A stretch of DNA of 64,000 nt. It comes from Ophiocordyceps camponoti-saundersi (nom. inval.) (taxonomy: Eukaryota > Ascomycota > Sordariomycetes > Hypocreales > Ophiocordycipitaceae). The notes below the pieces were generated by a model. It worked only from the letters and a program-made list of their open reading frames with translations, did not search any database and had not been told where the DNA came from. Shown here one piece after another: positions 1 through 10,638 of this stretch (the stretch's first letter is position 1; each line of letters starts with the position of its first letter). The translations under genes and the position numbers were made by a program. The DNA is taken from positions 124,001 through 188,000 of the forward strand of contig PDHQ01000015.1 of NCBI GenBank assembly GCA_003339415.1, in the 5' to 3' direction.

Positions 1-1141
1 GGCGGGCTTTCCCCGTTTCGCTCTAGCGCCAAGCTGCAGATGATGCCACGCAGAAGTGCCTTCCGCGGCTAAGAGTACTAGCTACTTTGATCGGAGCGGT
101 GCGCTCGGGACTTCTCACAGGTAGAAGCTACTTCGAACGTCGATTCGGCAAGCCGCTTCCATCAGACTGTCTCAGATAATAGACTGTCTAATGGACGACA
201 AGGATGAAAACATTGTGTTGGTTCCATCTTCGGGCTAATAAAACAATAAACAGACATTAATGGGGATACATGCCCGTTTCCTGCTGATACGTCATACGAC
301 AAGGATATGGACTACTGGACGGAACAAGTGCATGAGATTGATCCGTAAATAGCAGTAACCCATATGTATGTAGTCCGTATTGGTCTCCAGAGAAGTTGAT
401 GCTCCCTCTCAGCCTCAGAATCGCGGAACTTTTGATGGATGATCGGAGCCGTTCGGCCGCCGTCTACGGAGTACTTATCTAGGTAATCAGATACGCCTCT
501 GAATCAGTCGAGGGGGATTGCTACAAGTTCATCCTGTTGTATGCTGTCTCGCCGGTCCGTCCAAGACATGCTGCTCGTCAAAGCCTCACTCTTTAGGACG
601 CGACACGGCCGACGGGATCGGCCAAAGGCGATCACACTCATGTTCATCTGCATACATACATACATATATACAGTGTTTATCCATGCCTGTATGTAGATAC
701 TTCAATCACTTAAATTACGACCATGGTAATCCGCATTTGTGTAGGTCGTTTGTTTGGACCGTATGTATGGTCGTAATATCTGGGGTAGGCCAGCATGGAC
801 CCCTGATTTAGTACGCATCTATCTATATCGTGCATGAAGCAACATGAACCCTTGAAATTGCACTCGAAGCTTCTTTCTCGCCTCTCCCTCCCTTGACTGG
901 CGGAAAATCTTTAACCTCTTGAGCTATTCCATCCCTTCAGACGGTCAGCACGGTATGTGCCACCATCTTCCAGCGAGAAGAAGCACGATGTCGGTGGAGA
1001 AGCGGCAGCCTATCTCGAGATGATGATTTGAGCGCGTCACACGAGACGCCCACTATCTGAGTGACAGCATACATACATACATACTTACTCGTACAGCTAA
1101 TGTACAGCGTTTCTTGTACGCCATGTCCCGTCTCATGCAAG

Positions 1142-1189
<48 letters not shown>

Positions 1190-1193
1190 ACAC

Positions 1194-1241
<48 letters not shown>

Positions 1242-1524
1242 NNNNNNNNNNGGTGACGAAACAATACATCCCTACCTCTCCTTATACCTAATTTGTAGCG
1301 TTTCTTGTTCGCCATGCCCCCTTTCATTAAACCCCCCCCCCCCCCCCCCCCTTGCCCTTCTCAAGACTGATGAAAAAAAAAGCCTCCATACAAATGGCAC
1401 AGGCCGAAGATTCCCGGTCTTGTCTCTCCGGGACACCCTCTTCCAAGTCGACAGATCCAGTAAAAGGTGCAGACTTGATAAAAGAGGGAACAGGCAAAAA
1501 AGAAAAGAAGAACCGACAAAGCCG
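1..1524. other. gene-free left flank with assembly gap
   Basis: I see no supportable gene. The stretch is ordinary mixed-composition DNA up to about 1140, then C homopolymers, a gap and a further C run near 1330-1350. Open frames crossing the homopolymer only encode polyproline or polyglycine and are artefacts of the tract. The 3' end of the coactosin-like gene follows at 1525. Confidence 0.6.
1142..1251. repeat. C homopolymer tracts next to a 10-N gap
   Basis: Two C runs of about 48 and 47 bases, separated by a few ACAC bases, run directly into ten Ns at 1242-1251. The true length of this tract is unknown; the gap most likely marks a failure to sequence or assemble through it. Confidence 0.95.
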
Positions 1525-1965
1525 TCACCCTCTTCCCCCGTTATAGTCGGCGCCGCCCGCTCGCCTCAGCCGCGTCACCAAGTCCTTCTCGTCCAGCTCG
1601 GCACGGTCGGTAGCCGTGACGGCAATGCTGTGATGTGCCAGCGCGCGCTTGACGTCTCCGCTCTCGATGCTGACCCTCGCCTTGCGCATCACCTTGGTCT
1701 GCTCGCCAATCCAGATGACCAGCGCAAACTTGACGCGCCGGCTCTCCGCGTCGTTGGCGTATTCGACCCGCACGTAGCCGTACTGAACCTGCGAATCGTC
1801 CAGCGCGGCAGCCATCTCGGAAAGGCCTCCGGTGCCCGTCGCCGTCAGGGCAAGCCGGCTGCCAGTGGCGGCTGCGTAGGAAATGAGCAGCCAGTTGGTG
1901 GTGTCCTTGTCGTTGCGCACCGCTTCGTACGCCGTCGTGATGTCGGTCGCGTCCAGCCCGCTCAT
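1525..1965 (-). CDS. coactosin-like protein, ADF-homology domain
   Basis: Single-exon gene of 146 codons plus stop, starting at the ATG at 1965 (N-terminus MSGLDATDI). The protein is one ADF/cofilin-homology domain: an N-terminal AYEAVRND helix, a TNWLLISY strand, a YGYVRVEY segment, and KFALVIWIGEQTKVMRKARVS, which is the central block typical of fungal coactosins. Coactosins bind F-actin and, unlike cofilin, are not known for severing it; the expected place of action is the cortical actin cytoskeleton. The length matches the family. It lies 241 bp downstream of the MutY homologue on the same strand; the two have no evident functional link. The frame is open upstream, but family N-termini begin at this methionine. 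Confidence 0.85.
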   Translation of the reverse strand: MSGLDATDITTAYEAVRNDKDTTNWLLISYAAATGSRLALTATGTGGLSEMAAALDDSQVQYGYVRVEYANDAESRRVKFALVIWIGEQTKVMRKARVSIESGDVKRALAHHSIAVTATDRAELDEKDLVTRLRRAGGADYNGGRG

Positions 1966-2206
1966 GATGAAGGAACGGTTCGGATCCCGGCGAAGCTGAT
2001 AGGTAGACTTGCGTAACGGGAAGAAGGTGTAGCACAGGGGCCAGGTAGGTATGGATGGATGGTCGTTCCAGTACAAGGGAGAGCAGCGGAGAACGAACAG
2101 ACTCGTCTTACGAGACCGTTCTAGTACGCATTCGTCATGGCGTCGTGTCTCACAGCTCTCCTGTTTGAGAGTCTTTTTTTGCACGGGAGGGCGCTGAAAA
2201 TGAGCC

Positions 2207-3835
2207 TCAGCCAAGCGCTTCCTTGGCCAAGCCACAGCACTTGCGCATCCCCGTACCCATGGCTTCGTTGTCGACGCATGTGCTCCAGCGTGGCCCGCCA
2301 TCGCCGCTCGCCTCCGCTGCCCCTACTTCGCCTGCCAAGACGAAAGCGTGTACGTGCATCGTCAACTTCAGGTGCGAAAATACCCAAGGTACGCTGCCCA
2401 CCTCCCCCTTGTGTCTGGTCTCGACGCCCGTCACCAGCTTCGCCGCCTGTGCTCGCGCCAATCGCCCGCGCTTCGTTGCATTTGTTCCTGGCTCGACGGC
2501 GGCGCTCGGCAGCTCCCATAGTCCGGCAAGTAAACCCTTCTTCGGCCGCTGCTGGACTAGGTAGGCTCCGTCCGGGCGGCGGATCGCGCAAACGATCGTC
2601 TCCTCCTCTCGCAATGCCTTTTTCACCGTCTTGGTAGGGAATCTGCGAGCGTACTCCGGTATCATGGCCTCTTTGGCCACCCCCGTCTCGACGCCATGAT
2701 CCATCGGAGAGCAGAGCGTACACATGTCCTCCATCTCTACCGGTTTTGGCTCGTTCGCCATCAGCAGGGCCTTCCCTTCGCCGTAGACGCGACACGTAGA
2801 TGTAATCGGACAAGAAGCGCAGTCTGGCTTTGGCGTGCAGACGGTACTGCCGAGCTCCATCAGAGCCTGTCCCCAGCGTCCGGGCCCGTCGCTGACCGGC
2901 ACCACGTCGAGGTCTCCGTCCTCGCCTGCCTGCCTATCTTGTGCGACGGCCTTGACAAGGGCTGCAGCCACCGCCCATATGGCATCGACGACAGACTTAT
3001 CCGTCTTGACATTGGCATGGATCCCCAGTTGCCGGCTCAACACCCTCAGCACATTACCGTCAACCATGGGCTCGGGCCGGCCGTAGACTATTGCCGATAT
3101 AGCCCCTGCCGTGTAACGGCCGACGCCCGGGATCCGGGCCTCAAGCTTACCAGCGTCTGAGGGCAAAAGTCCACGCATATCAGAATCGTCAACCACGAGC
3201 TTGGCCGCCTCATGTATCCGGGTTGCGCGACTGTAGTAGCCGAGTCCACGCCAGGCGGCCAAAACGTCCGCGGCTTCTGCCCTCGCCAGGTCCTGAATCG
3301 TCGGCCAGCGAGCCATCCAGCGGTTCCAATAGTCGATGACGACGGAAACGCGCGTCTGCTGCAGCATGATCTCGCTGATCCATACCTCGTAAGCTCGACG
3401 CTCCAGAGCCCGCCGAAGCTGGTCGGCATCCGCTTGTCGACCCGGGTCTATCCATGGCTTCCGCCACGGCATGGCGCGCGCAGAGCTGACCGAGTCGAAC
3501 CATGCCAGAAGCTTTTGTCGGCATTGCGCGCCTTGAGGTCCGCTCAGCATCAGCGGTCGATGGTACTCGACCGTATGGAGTCGGGCTGGCGGCAGGCAAA
3601 ACTCTGTTATCGCCTCTCGTAGCCCTGACAAGAGGCGCAGATGCAGCTCCGGGCCCCCGACGACGGCTGCCTTGCGTCTCTTGGGCGGTCGAGAGCGGTC
3701 TGACGGGCTGTCGTCGGCTGCGTCATCGTCTGCCGGCCCGGGGGCGTTTCGCAGACGCGAGATCCGGAGAGAGCGTCTCTGGCCTTGGCTTTCTGCGCCA
3801 ATGTCTCCGGACGGCGATTCTACGCCCGAGGCCAT
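2207..3835 (-). CDS. A/G-specific adenine DNA glycosylase (MutY/MUTYH homologue)
   Basis: Intron-less, 542 residues from the first real ATG at 3835; the frame is open further upstream but only to non-ATG codons. The enzyme removes adenine mispaired with 8-oxoguanine in nuclear or mitochondrial base-excision repair. An N-terminal basic extension (RSRPPKRRK, about residues 47-55) could be a nuclear signal. The catalytic core shows SEIMLQQT with the glycosylase Glu (about 155), the helix-hairpin-helix IPGVGRYTAGA (235-245) and VDGNVLRV with the catalytic Asp (about 259). Iron-sulphur cysteines lie at about 333, 339, 342 and 348. A C-terminal NUDIX-like 8-oxoG recognition domain follows (LVQQRPKKGLLAGLWELP). 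The first cysteine spacing is five residues, where MutY proteins normally have six. Confidence 0.93.
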   Translation of the reverse strand: MASGVESPSGDIGAESQGQRRSLRISRLRNAPGPADDDAADDSPSDRSRPPKRRKAAVVGGPELHLRLLSGLREAITEFCLPPARLHTVEYHRPLMLSGPQGAQCRQKLLAWFDSVSSARAMPWRKPWIDPGRQADADQLRRALERRAYEVWISEIMLQQTRVSVVIDYWNRWMARWPTIQDLARAEAADVLAAWRGLGYYSRATRIHEAAKLVVDDSDMRGLLPSDAGKLEARIPGVGRYTAGAISAIVYGRPEPMVDGNVLRVLSRQLGIHANVKTDKSVVDAIWAVAAALVKAVAQDRQAGEDGDLDVVPVSDGPGRWGQALMELGSTVCTPKPDCASCPITSTCRVYGEGKALLMANEPKPVEMEDMCTLCSPMDHGVETGVAKEAMIPEYARRFPTKTVKKALREEETIVCAIRRPDGAYLVQQRPKKGLLAGLWELPSAAVEPGTNATKRGRLARAQAAKLVTGVETRHKGEVGSVPWVFSHLKLTMHVHAFVLAGEVGAAEASGDGGPRWSTCVDNEAMGTGMRKCCGLAKEALG

Positions 3836-3966
3836 CGAAGACAGGCGGCAGTTGAGCGAATGAATCGTGCAGAGGCGTTGAAAGGGTTTGTTTTGGACCA
3901 GATCGTCACCCAATCAAACGGCCCATGCGCCCGAGCTGGGGAGGGGGGGGGGGGGGGGGGGTTGAC

Positions 3967-3979
3967 TAGGGTTAGGGTT
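3967..3979 (+). promoter_or_regulatory. telobox (two TTAGGG-type units)
   Basis: TAGGGTTAGGGTT lies about 130 bp upstream of the MutY ATG. Short telomere-like boxes in fungal promoters can bind Tbf1/TRF-type factors; whether this one is used here is inference. Confidence 0.5.
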
Positions 3980-4700
3980 CCGATGCCATCACTTACATCG
4001 TGTCTGCCGCCGATGCCGCCCTACATGGAGAGATCGGAGGAGCAGCCTACAGTCGAACCAAGGATTCAATATTCGAGAGTTTTCGATTGCCAGACGAAGA
4101 TTGGATGACTGCCTCTGCTGTTACGGCTGTTGTTTGGACACAGTTAACCTCCCGGAGCTTCAACAGTGTAAGCTTCAAGGGTCCATGCCGCGAGGCCTCC
4201 TGGATAGTCTCTGTGCCCTGGATATCTGGGGCATTCCAAGGCTTAATCGGGAGAATTAAGTGTTATCTTCGCCGAGGTTCCCCGGTCCTTCGGCAACACT
4301 GCCACGACATCCAGCAGGCATCTAAGCAGGTTATCGTCTATTGGACGAACACAGAAGGTCCTGCGAACATCATTCATTTCAATCCTGGCATCTTCAATGC
4401 TTCACCAGCGCACCTCTCACAGCATCGTCACAAGACTCACAAGTGCAGTGGACTATCAAGTACTAGGGCCGTCTCGTGAAAGGGATGGACCTGCTGACAG
4501 GTGTTAAGCTCAGCCAAGTCCAGCTATACTGGGAGTTTCAGTGGCATCTCCCGCAGGTTCTGCGCGCCCTCTCCGTGTAGATCCAAAGCTAAGGCCGGAG
4601 TCGCGGAGGGGCCGAGAGTAGCGGCGTGACCGAGCGGCGGCGCAGCTCTGACGGCCCGCTCGCAAGATTTGTGTTACATACATAGGTAGGCAGGCATGTA

Positions 4701-4711
4701 CCCTAACCCTA
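4701..4711 (-). promoter_or_regulatory. telobox in opposite orientation
   Basis: CCCTAACCCTA is the reverse-complement orientation of the box at 3967, about 720 bp away, in the same intergenic region. Confidence 0.45.
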
Positions 4712-5257
4712 CATTCGGTTGAAGACCAGCAACGGAAGAAAAGAGATTGTTAAACAGGTAGTTGTCCAGCTTGTACTCCGTATAGCTTCATCCTATTATG
4801 CGGAAGCGGCCACGATCTTCCTGGTACCTTCATATATATTTAGAAACTTGGATGTCGGCAAATCCCCCTCCCTCCCTTGTGCGGGATTTAGATGATCCAA
4901 AGAGAAAGTGCCATGAAGACGAGCTAGGGTGGCTAAGCTTTTGACTTGGCATCACCAAGACTTTGGCCGGCGTTTCGTGACCTGAAGCCCCCTTAATCTT
5001 TGACAATGATACCTATAGTAGCATTCTGCTCACATGAATATTGCTGAGAGAGCTCCGAAATCTAGTTGAAACAAGGGATCTAGCATGGCCATTATGTCCT
5101 TGTCTGCCTTCTTCTATCGGCATCCGAGCGCTTTACCCCGTCTATCCTAAAGCTCGCACAGGGGGTGCAAGTAGCTTCGTTTGATCTATCTCTTTCAAGG
5201 GTCCTACTCTGAGGCCTCAGCTTACCGCACGGGTGGCTGCCATGGGCTTCGACCGGC

Positions 5258-5264
5258 TATATAG
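5258..5264 (+). promoter_or_regulatory. TATA-like box of the peroxidase gene
   Basis: TATATAG sits about 190 bp upstream of the peroxidase ATG, followed by a pyrimidine-rich leader. Position and sequence suit a fungal core promoter, but no transcript start is visible. Confidence 0.35.
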
Positions 5265-5451
5265 AAGCAAAGGGACGGTTCCCTCGAAAGGCGATATCCT
5301 CCCTCGTTGTTGTCATTCGTGCTTTTTCAAAGTCACGCCTAAGTGGCGGGTCTTGCAACGAGCTGCTGTCTTTCTTGTTTATCTGATCTACCTTTCCTGT
5401 TATCTGATCTGATCCCCCCCATTTTCTCCCCCATTCTCACCTAGATTCATC

Positions 5452-6659
5452 ATGAAGCACGCTGCGTCCTTGATGGCTGCCCTAGCCGGCATGTCGTCTG
5501 CTTTCCCTGCCATGGAGGAAGTGATGAAGCTCGTTAGCAAGCGGCAATCCCCGTCAACAGAATTGCTAGGCGATCTTTTGACGCTGCAAGACGGCCAGTT
5601 GACCCAAACGGGTCGAGATATCAAGTCCATCCTTCAAGGCTCCGGCTCAGGGATAGACGCCACCTCTACCACGAGCAACGTGCCACCCAAGGGGTCTACG
5701 CAGTGCGCCCAGGACCCGTGCTGCATCTGGAAATACATCGCCGACGACATGCACAGCGCCATGGTCGACTCTAGCGGACAATGCAACGACCTCGCCCATG
5801 GCTCCATCCGCCTCGGCTTCCACGATGCCTGGGGCTGGTCCAAGTCATCAGGCCCGTCGGGGGGCGCCGACGGTTCCATCGTCCTGGCCGGCGAGTGCGA
5901 GAGCAGATCGGGAAACGCCAACTTACAAGACACATGCAGCCAGATGCGTACCTGGTTTACTCAGTACCAGCAATTCGGCATCCAGATGGCCGACCTCATC
6001 CAGATGGCCGCCAACGTGGCAACGGTCTCGTGTCCCCTCGGGCCTCGCGTCCGTACCTTTGTCGGACGCAACGACTCCAATCAGCCAGCTCCGCGCGACG
6101 ACATCCCCCAGGCTTTTGACTCGGCAGACGTTCTCATCAATGGATTCGCCGAAAGGACCTTTACGCCGGACAACCTCGCCGCTCTCGTCGGCGCGCACAG
6201 CACCGGTCGTCAAAGGGTGACGGACCCTGCAAAGGCTAATGAAGCTTTCGACAGCACCCCTGGCGTCTGGGACACGGCCTTTTACGGCGAAGTCTTGGAT
6301 CCTAACGCGCCGAGCACGGTGTTCAAGATGCAGAGCGACATCAACATCAGCCAGGATCCGCGGACAAAACAAGCCTGGAACGCTTTCGTCGGCACACAAG
6401 GACAACAGCCCTGGGACGGGGTACGTTGGAGCTTTCCCACCGCAAGCTGTTATCATATACTGATATTTCTATCTTCTCATAGGCTTACGCCACAGCATAT
6501 GTTCGCATGAGTCTTCTCGGCGTGCAAAACATCAACACCTTGACGGAGTGCACCAAGGTCTTGCCTCCTTTCATCCAAAGCACGTCTTCAGTTCGGAGAA
6601 CCAATGGCACTTTGACTACCCGTCGGATGGTCCAGGCTAAGCCGGTCTTGACCTATTGA
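5452..6659 (+). CDS. secreted class II haem peroxidase (ligninase-like)
   Basis: Exons 5452-6420 and 6483-6659, with one 62-nt GT-AG intron, encode 381 residues. Residues 1-19 are a signal peptide and a Lys-Arg pair (30-31) looks like a Kex2 propeptide site. The plant/fungal peroxidase fold is shown by the distal haem motif RLGFHDAWGW (Arg 120, His 124), GGADGSIVL, the block DLIQMAANVATVSCP followed by RVRTFVGRND, and the proximal-His motif ALVGAHSTG (His 249). Cysteines at 85, 90, 91, 111, 149, 162 and 194 suit extracellular disulphides. It should use hydrogen peroxide to oxidise phenolic or other substrates outside the cell. Ascomycete members often lack the Mn-binding and catalytic-Trp sites of basidiomycete enzymes; I cannot assign a subclass. 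There are no linked pathway genes. Confidence 0.9.
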
Positions 6660-8419
6660 GTTTATGTATGATTTATCTTACCTTACCCAGGTGGTGGGTT
6701 TTGTTGTTACAGCGCAGCCTTGATTCACTCTCCTTCTTCTCTTATATGGATATTTACAGCGGAAACATGTCTTTTTTTTGCGAGGGGAGGGAAAGATGTA
6801 ATATCAGATCGGTGAAAATCAACCGACGCAGACGAGACTCGTGAGATCTCCTCATTAATATACTTTTTTGTTACTCGTCTTGACTCTATGATGCTGGACA
6901 TTGTAATACCCGCTGTGCGTCTTCTTCACTAGAGATGGAGGTCAATGTTGATCCATTCCTGTTCTATCAATTGTCTTGTATGTGAAAAAAGCAAGAGGCT
7001 CAAGTTTCCCATCCCCCCACGTTATAACTCCCGTTGACCGTGCAATGACTCAATCCAATAAATCCACCCTTTGTCGACATGGATCGAGTTGTCGTCGATG
7101 ACAAGAATCACTGAGGTGAAGAAGGGTTGTACCAGGGAGGGATCGACGTCACAATGTCCATCGGCTCATCGTCCTTTGTCTTACGAGTTAGCAGCGTGTA
7201 TACTTTTCAATTTGCATGATACATGCCGGTTTCGCAGATGTCAATCCGGAGAGGATGAGAAGCGTGGCAACGATATCCCACTTCATTGTGTATAAAGATC
7301 TGTTTTGCTGGGATTGGATGGAGTTCTCAGTCTTTCTGATTCTGATTGCCTGACAAGAAACACAGCAGGGTTGTCGATGTCGAAACTCGAGGCATTTATA
7401 CTTGGTGATGTCAGGAAGAAAGGTTTCACACATTGCCATCAAGGTGACTATCAAAGGTTCCCATTGTACTATGAAATATTGGATCCTTCTTCATTGTAAT
7501 ATTGGCACTCAAGGTGCACGAGTTATGCTGCTGAAGTGTACAGGTAGCAATCCAAAAGGGCTGGAGATATGGAACCGGCCAAGCAACGAAGGCGGCCTTG
7601 TCCCTCGTTTATTCCCCGTTTAGAGGGAGATCGCAGATCATATTCCAAGTATCTACTCTGTAGCAACTTGGCAATGACAACCGGGGTAGCACTTTTCCAT
7701 TGGCTGGCAATACGACAGAGCTTATCACGACTCATAGAGAAGGATGCAGTTGATGGGAGTTGAGAATCTTCTAGATGCGAGCGAATGTCGTAAACCTGTA
7801 AACCTCTATATTTTGTTTATTTGATGTAACGGCAAGTCTCTTTAAACACGATAACCTTGCGTCTTATTGGGCATTGAATCCAGCCTATGAGACGCTTGTG
7901 AGCTTCAGTTCCGTAATCCTAAGTCAGACTTGGACTGTTGGCTACCTAGATGGTTGAACAGACGCCACATCACGTGAGAAATGTAATTGCAACGATCATC
8001 CCTTGATTGGTATCTTGTGCTTGGAGAGAGAATCTCGTGTGTTAGTTGTTGAGAATGGGAGAATCGTCAACTTCACTTGCACTATGACAGTGACCTGCAT
8101 CACCATACATGATATCAGTAACACACACAATAGAGCTTCAAACCCCTTAACCTTCTTCGCTAAAACTCGAAACCCACGTGTAGAAAGAACGAGCAAACGG
8201 TCGTTATAAGCACGCTGTAAGACGTGGCTGGACACGTGCACCAGGAGCCGTTACACAACCATGTCTCTCATTCTCACCCTCAGCTGGCATGGTCCGAGGG
8301 GGTTGGGCACAATGCTGTACTCAGAAAAGAAGACATCAGCGACGATGCAGGGGTGAAGTCTCTTTTGATCTCCCTCCTCGTCATCTCACCTTTCACAGCA
8401 TAGGCTCTTGAATATCGCC
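6660..8419. other. intergenic region, promoter of the sugar transporter
   Basis: No gene is supportable; the open frames are short and unlike each other or any family I know. The right third contains three CACGTG palindromes ahead of the transporter ATG. Confidence 0.6.
7971..8238. promoter_or_regulatory. three CACGTG E-box palindromes
   Basis: CACGTG occurs at 7971, 8175 and 8233, all within 450 bp of the sugar-transporter ATG at 8420. CACGTG is bound by bHLH factors of the Pho4/Cbf1/SREBP type in fungi. The grouping suggests a bHLH-responsive promoter; this is inference. Confidence 0.4.
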
Positions 8420-10320
8420 ATGTCACGAACTGCCAGCGTCGGCACGGCAGCGGAAAAGGAAGCACACGATGGAGTCGTCGAGGTGGAAGCAGACGCTCAA
8501 TTCTCTACTTCTGCTGCGGCTGCCGCTCCGTTGAATCCCTACTCTCGCACCAGCTTCCAGCTGTATGCCATTCTACTCGTCGCCGCGCTCAATGCCACGG
8601 CCTCGGGGTTCGATGGAGTGAGTATTCAAGAGCCTACCTGCGTTAAGCAGAAGGGCGTCATCGCTGAGACAATGGGTCAAACATAGTCCATCTTCAGTTC
8701 CATCAACGCTATGCCTCAGTACCAGACCTACTTCAATCACAGAGAGCTCGGCTCTTCTACCGGCCTGTCAGTATGCCATGGACGTTCTTGTAACTACCTA
8801 CCCAGCTGGTCTGACATGAACTGTCTCCTATAGGATATTCATGATCTTCACCGTCGGAAGCATGGTTGGCTCGCTCTTCACAGGCCCTATTTGCGACAAC
8901 TTTGGACGCCGTGTGGGCATGGCCTCGGGGTCCGTTCTGATCATCACCGGAGCTGCCATCCAGACCGCAGCCAGGGGAGACGCCTCACTCCTCGCCGGGC
9001 GCTTCGTCCTGGGCTTCGGCGTCGCCATCGGAACGTCATCTGCTCCGACGTACGCGCTGGAACTTGCGCCGCCTCAGTGGCGAGCGCGCATTGTCGGTTA
9101 CTACAACACCTGTATGGCCCTCCTCCCCAAGAGTTCGCGAGAATCACAGGAACTAATCGAAGCATACAGTCTTCTATTCCGGGTCTATCCTATCGACCGG
9201 AGTTGCCTACGCGTCGAGTAAATCTACAGGCGAGCTCGCCTTTCGACTCCCCCTCTCCCTTCAAATCCTGTTCCCGCTCTTCATCCTCGGAGGGACCTTT
9301 TTCATCCCGGAGTCGCCTCGCTGGCTCACCATGTGGGGGAAGAAAGACGAAGCTGCCCGTATACTGGCAAAGTATCACGGAGGCGGAGACGCCAACCACC
9401 CCTTGGTCCGACTAGAACTGCACGAATTCGAAGCAAACATCGAGCTCCAGAGGAGCTCCAGCGTCTGGAACTACTGGGCCCTCGTCGACACGCACAACGC
9501 TCGTTGGCGCTTCGCCATGATGGCCTTCATGTCCCTCTTCGCCCAGCTCTCGGGAAACTCCGTCTTGACGTACTATCTGCCATCCATGTACAAGATGCTG
9601 GGCATCACGTCCACCGAGCGCCGTCTGCTTCTGACCTTTATCAACTCGCTCGTGTCTTGTATCGGTGCGATAGCCGGCTCGGCTACGGGTGATAGGATGG
9701 GTCGAAGGTCGAAGCTTTGGGTCGGGAGTTTCGTCCTTGCTGGGCTTTTGGGCGCCGTCACTGGGTTTTCGAGCCAGTTTGGGGACGCGAAGAAGGTGGT
9801 TGGTGTGAACCTCTCGAATAGTGGCGTGGCTTTCGTGAGTTGGCTGGAACTGCTTCTCTCGAGTCCATGAGCTGACAAGGGTTTCCAGATTTTTCTCTTC
9901 GGCTTCGTCTATTCGTTTATTTATACGCCGCTTTCATCTACTTACTGCGCCGAGGTGTTGACCAACCCAACGAGGGCTAAAGGGATGGGCGTGGTAAGTC
10001 AACGGATCACAAGCATGTTGTCTGCTCCTTGACTGCGAGACTGAATCTCCCATGTACAGCATGTCCTTCTATCCAACGTCGCCAATCTCTACAACGCATA
10101 TGTCACAGCCATAGCCTTCGAAGCTATCGATTGGAGATATTACATCGTCTTCATCAGCTTAAACATCCTCTACGGCATCATCTGGTACGTTTTTGGTGTT
10201 GAGACACGAGGCAGGACGCTGGAGGAACTGGACAGCGTGTTTGATGCCAAGTTTCCGCCGCGAGCGGCTCTTCGAAAGAAGACTTGCAGGTGGGAGTTGA
10301 AGAATGACGAAGGCCGTTGA
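8420..10320 (+). CDS. MFS sugar transporter
   Basis: Six exons (8420-8617, 8687-8766, 8834-9111, 9170-9834, 9889-9993, 10060-10320) join in phase to 528 residues. The second donor is GTCAGT at 8767, which is needed to keep the frame; the others are standard. The protein has the sugar-porter hallmarks: CDNFGRR between membrane segments 2 and 3, FFIPESPRWL before the central cytoplasmic loop, GDRMGRRSKLW, and VETRGRTLEELDSVFD after the last segment. About 12 membrane segments are expected. It should be a plasma-membrane proton symporter for a mono- or disaccharide; the closest impression is the fungal hexose/lactose permease group, but the substrate cannot be read from sequence. It converges with the CBM20-protein gene 318 bp away. 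Confidence 0.9.
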
Positions 10321-10638
10321 CGATACTTGGCGTGCTTTTTCACCGGTTGGTGAGCCAAATTGTCAAGCTCATCCTTTGAATGATGAGATAACTTGTGTGC
10401 TCTCTATATGTTTATGATTAACCCTTTTACGACGCAACGAATCTGATCACGCCTGATGAGTTGGGGGAGTCTCGGCTGTTATTGTATCACAGTGGAGGAG
10501 GCAGGCAGAGGCATTGAGCAACTACATCAGTCCAGTAGAGTAGAGTAGAAGCATGCGATTGATCCTTCACAACTCCCTAAAACTCATCTACCCGCCCAAG
10601 ACCATTGACAGCTAACTACATCAACTGTATCAACTCGT
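10321..10638. other. convergent intergenic spacer
   Basis: Short spacer between the 3' ends of the sugar transporter and the CBM20 protein. It must hold both terminators; I see no further feature. Confidence 0.6.

Larger units (their letters stand above)
3836..5451. other. intergenic region with paired teloboxes
   Basis: No convincing gene. It holds a G run near 3943-3961, a telomere-like motif at 3967-3979, its reverse-oriented counterpart at 4701-4711, and a TATA-like box ahead of the peroxidase. An open frame at about 4000-4479 lacks an ATG and any recognisable domain, so I did not call it. Confidence 0.6.

Noticed and set aside
1114..2016. 300-codon plus-strand open frame across the C-homopolymer
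   Set aside because: Its first part is polyproline over a gap and the rest is antisense to the coactosin-like gene.
4000..4479. 159-codon open frame between the MutY and peroxidase genes
   Set aside because: Begins with GTG, has no splice logic and no recognisable motif; could be chance.
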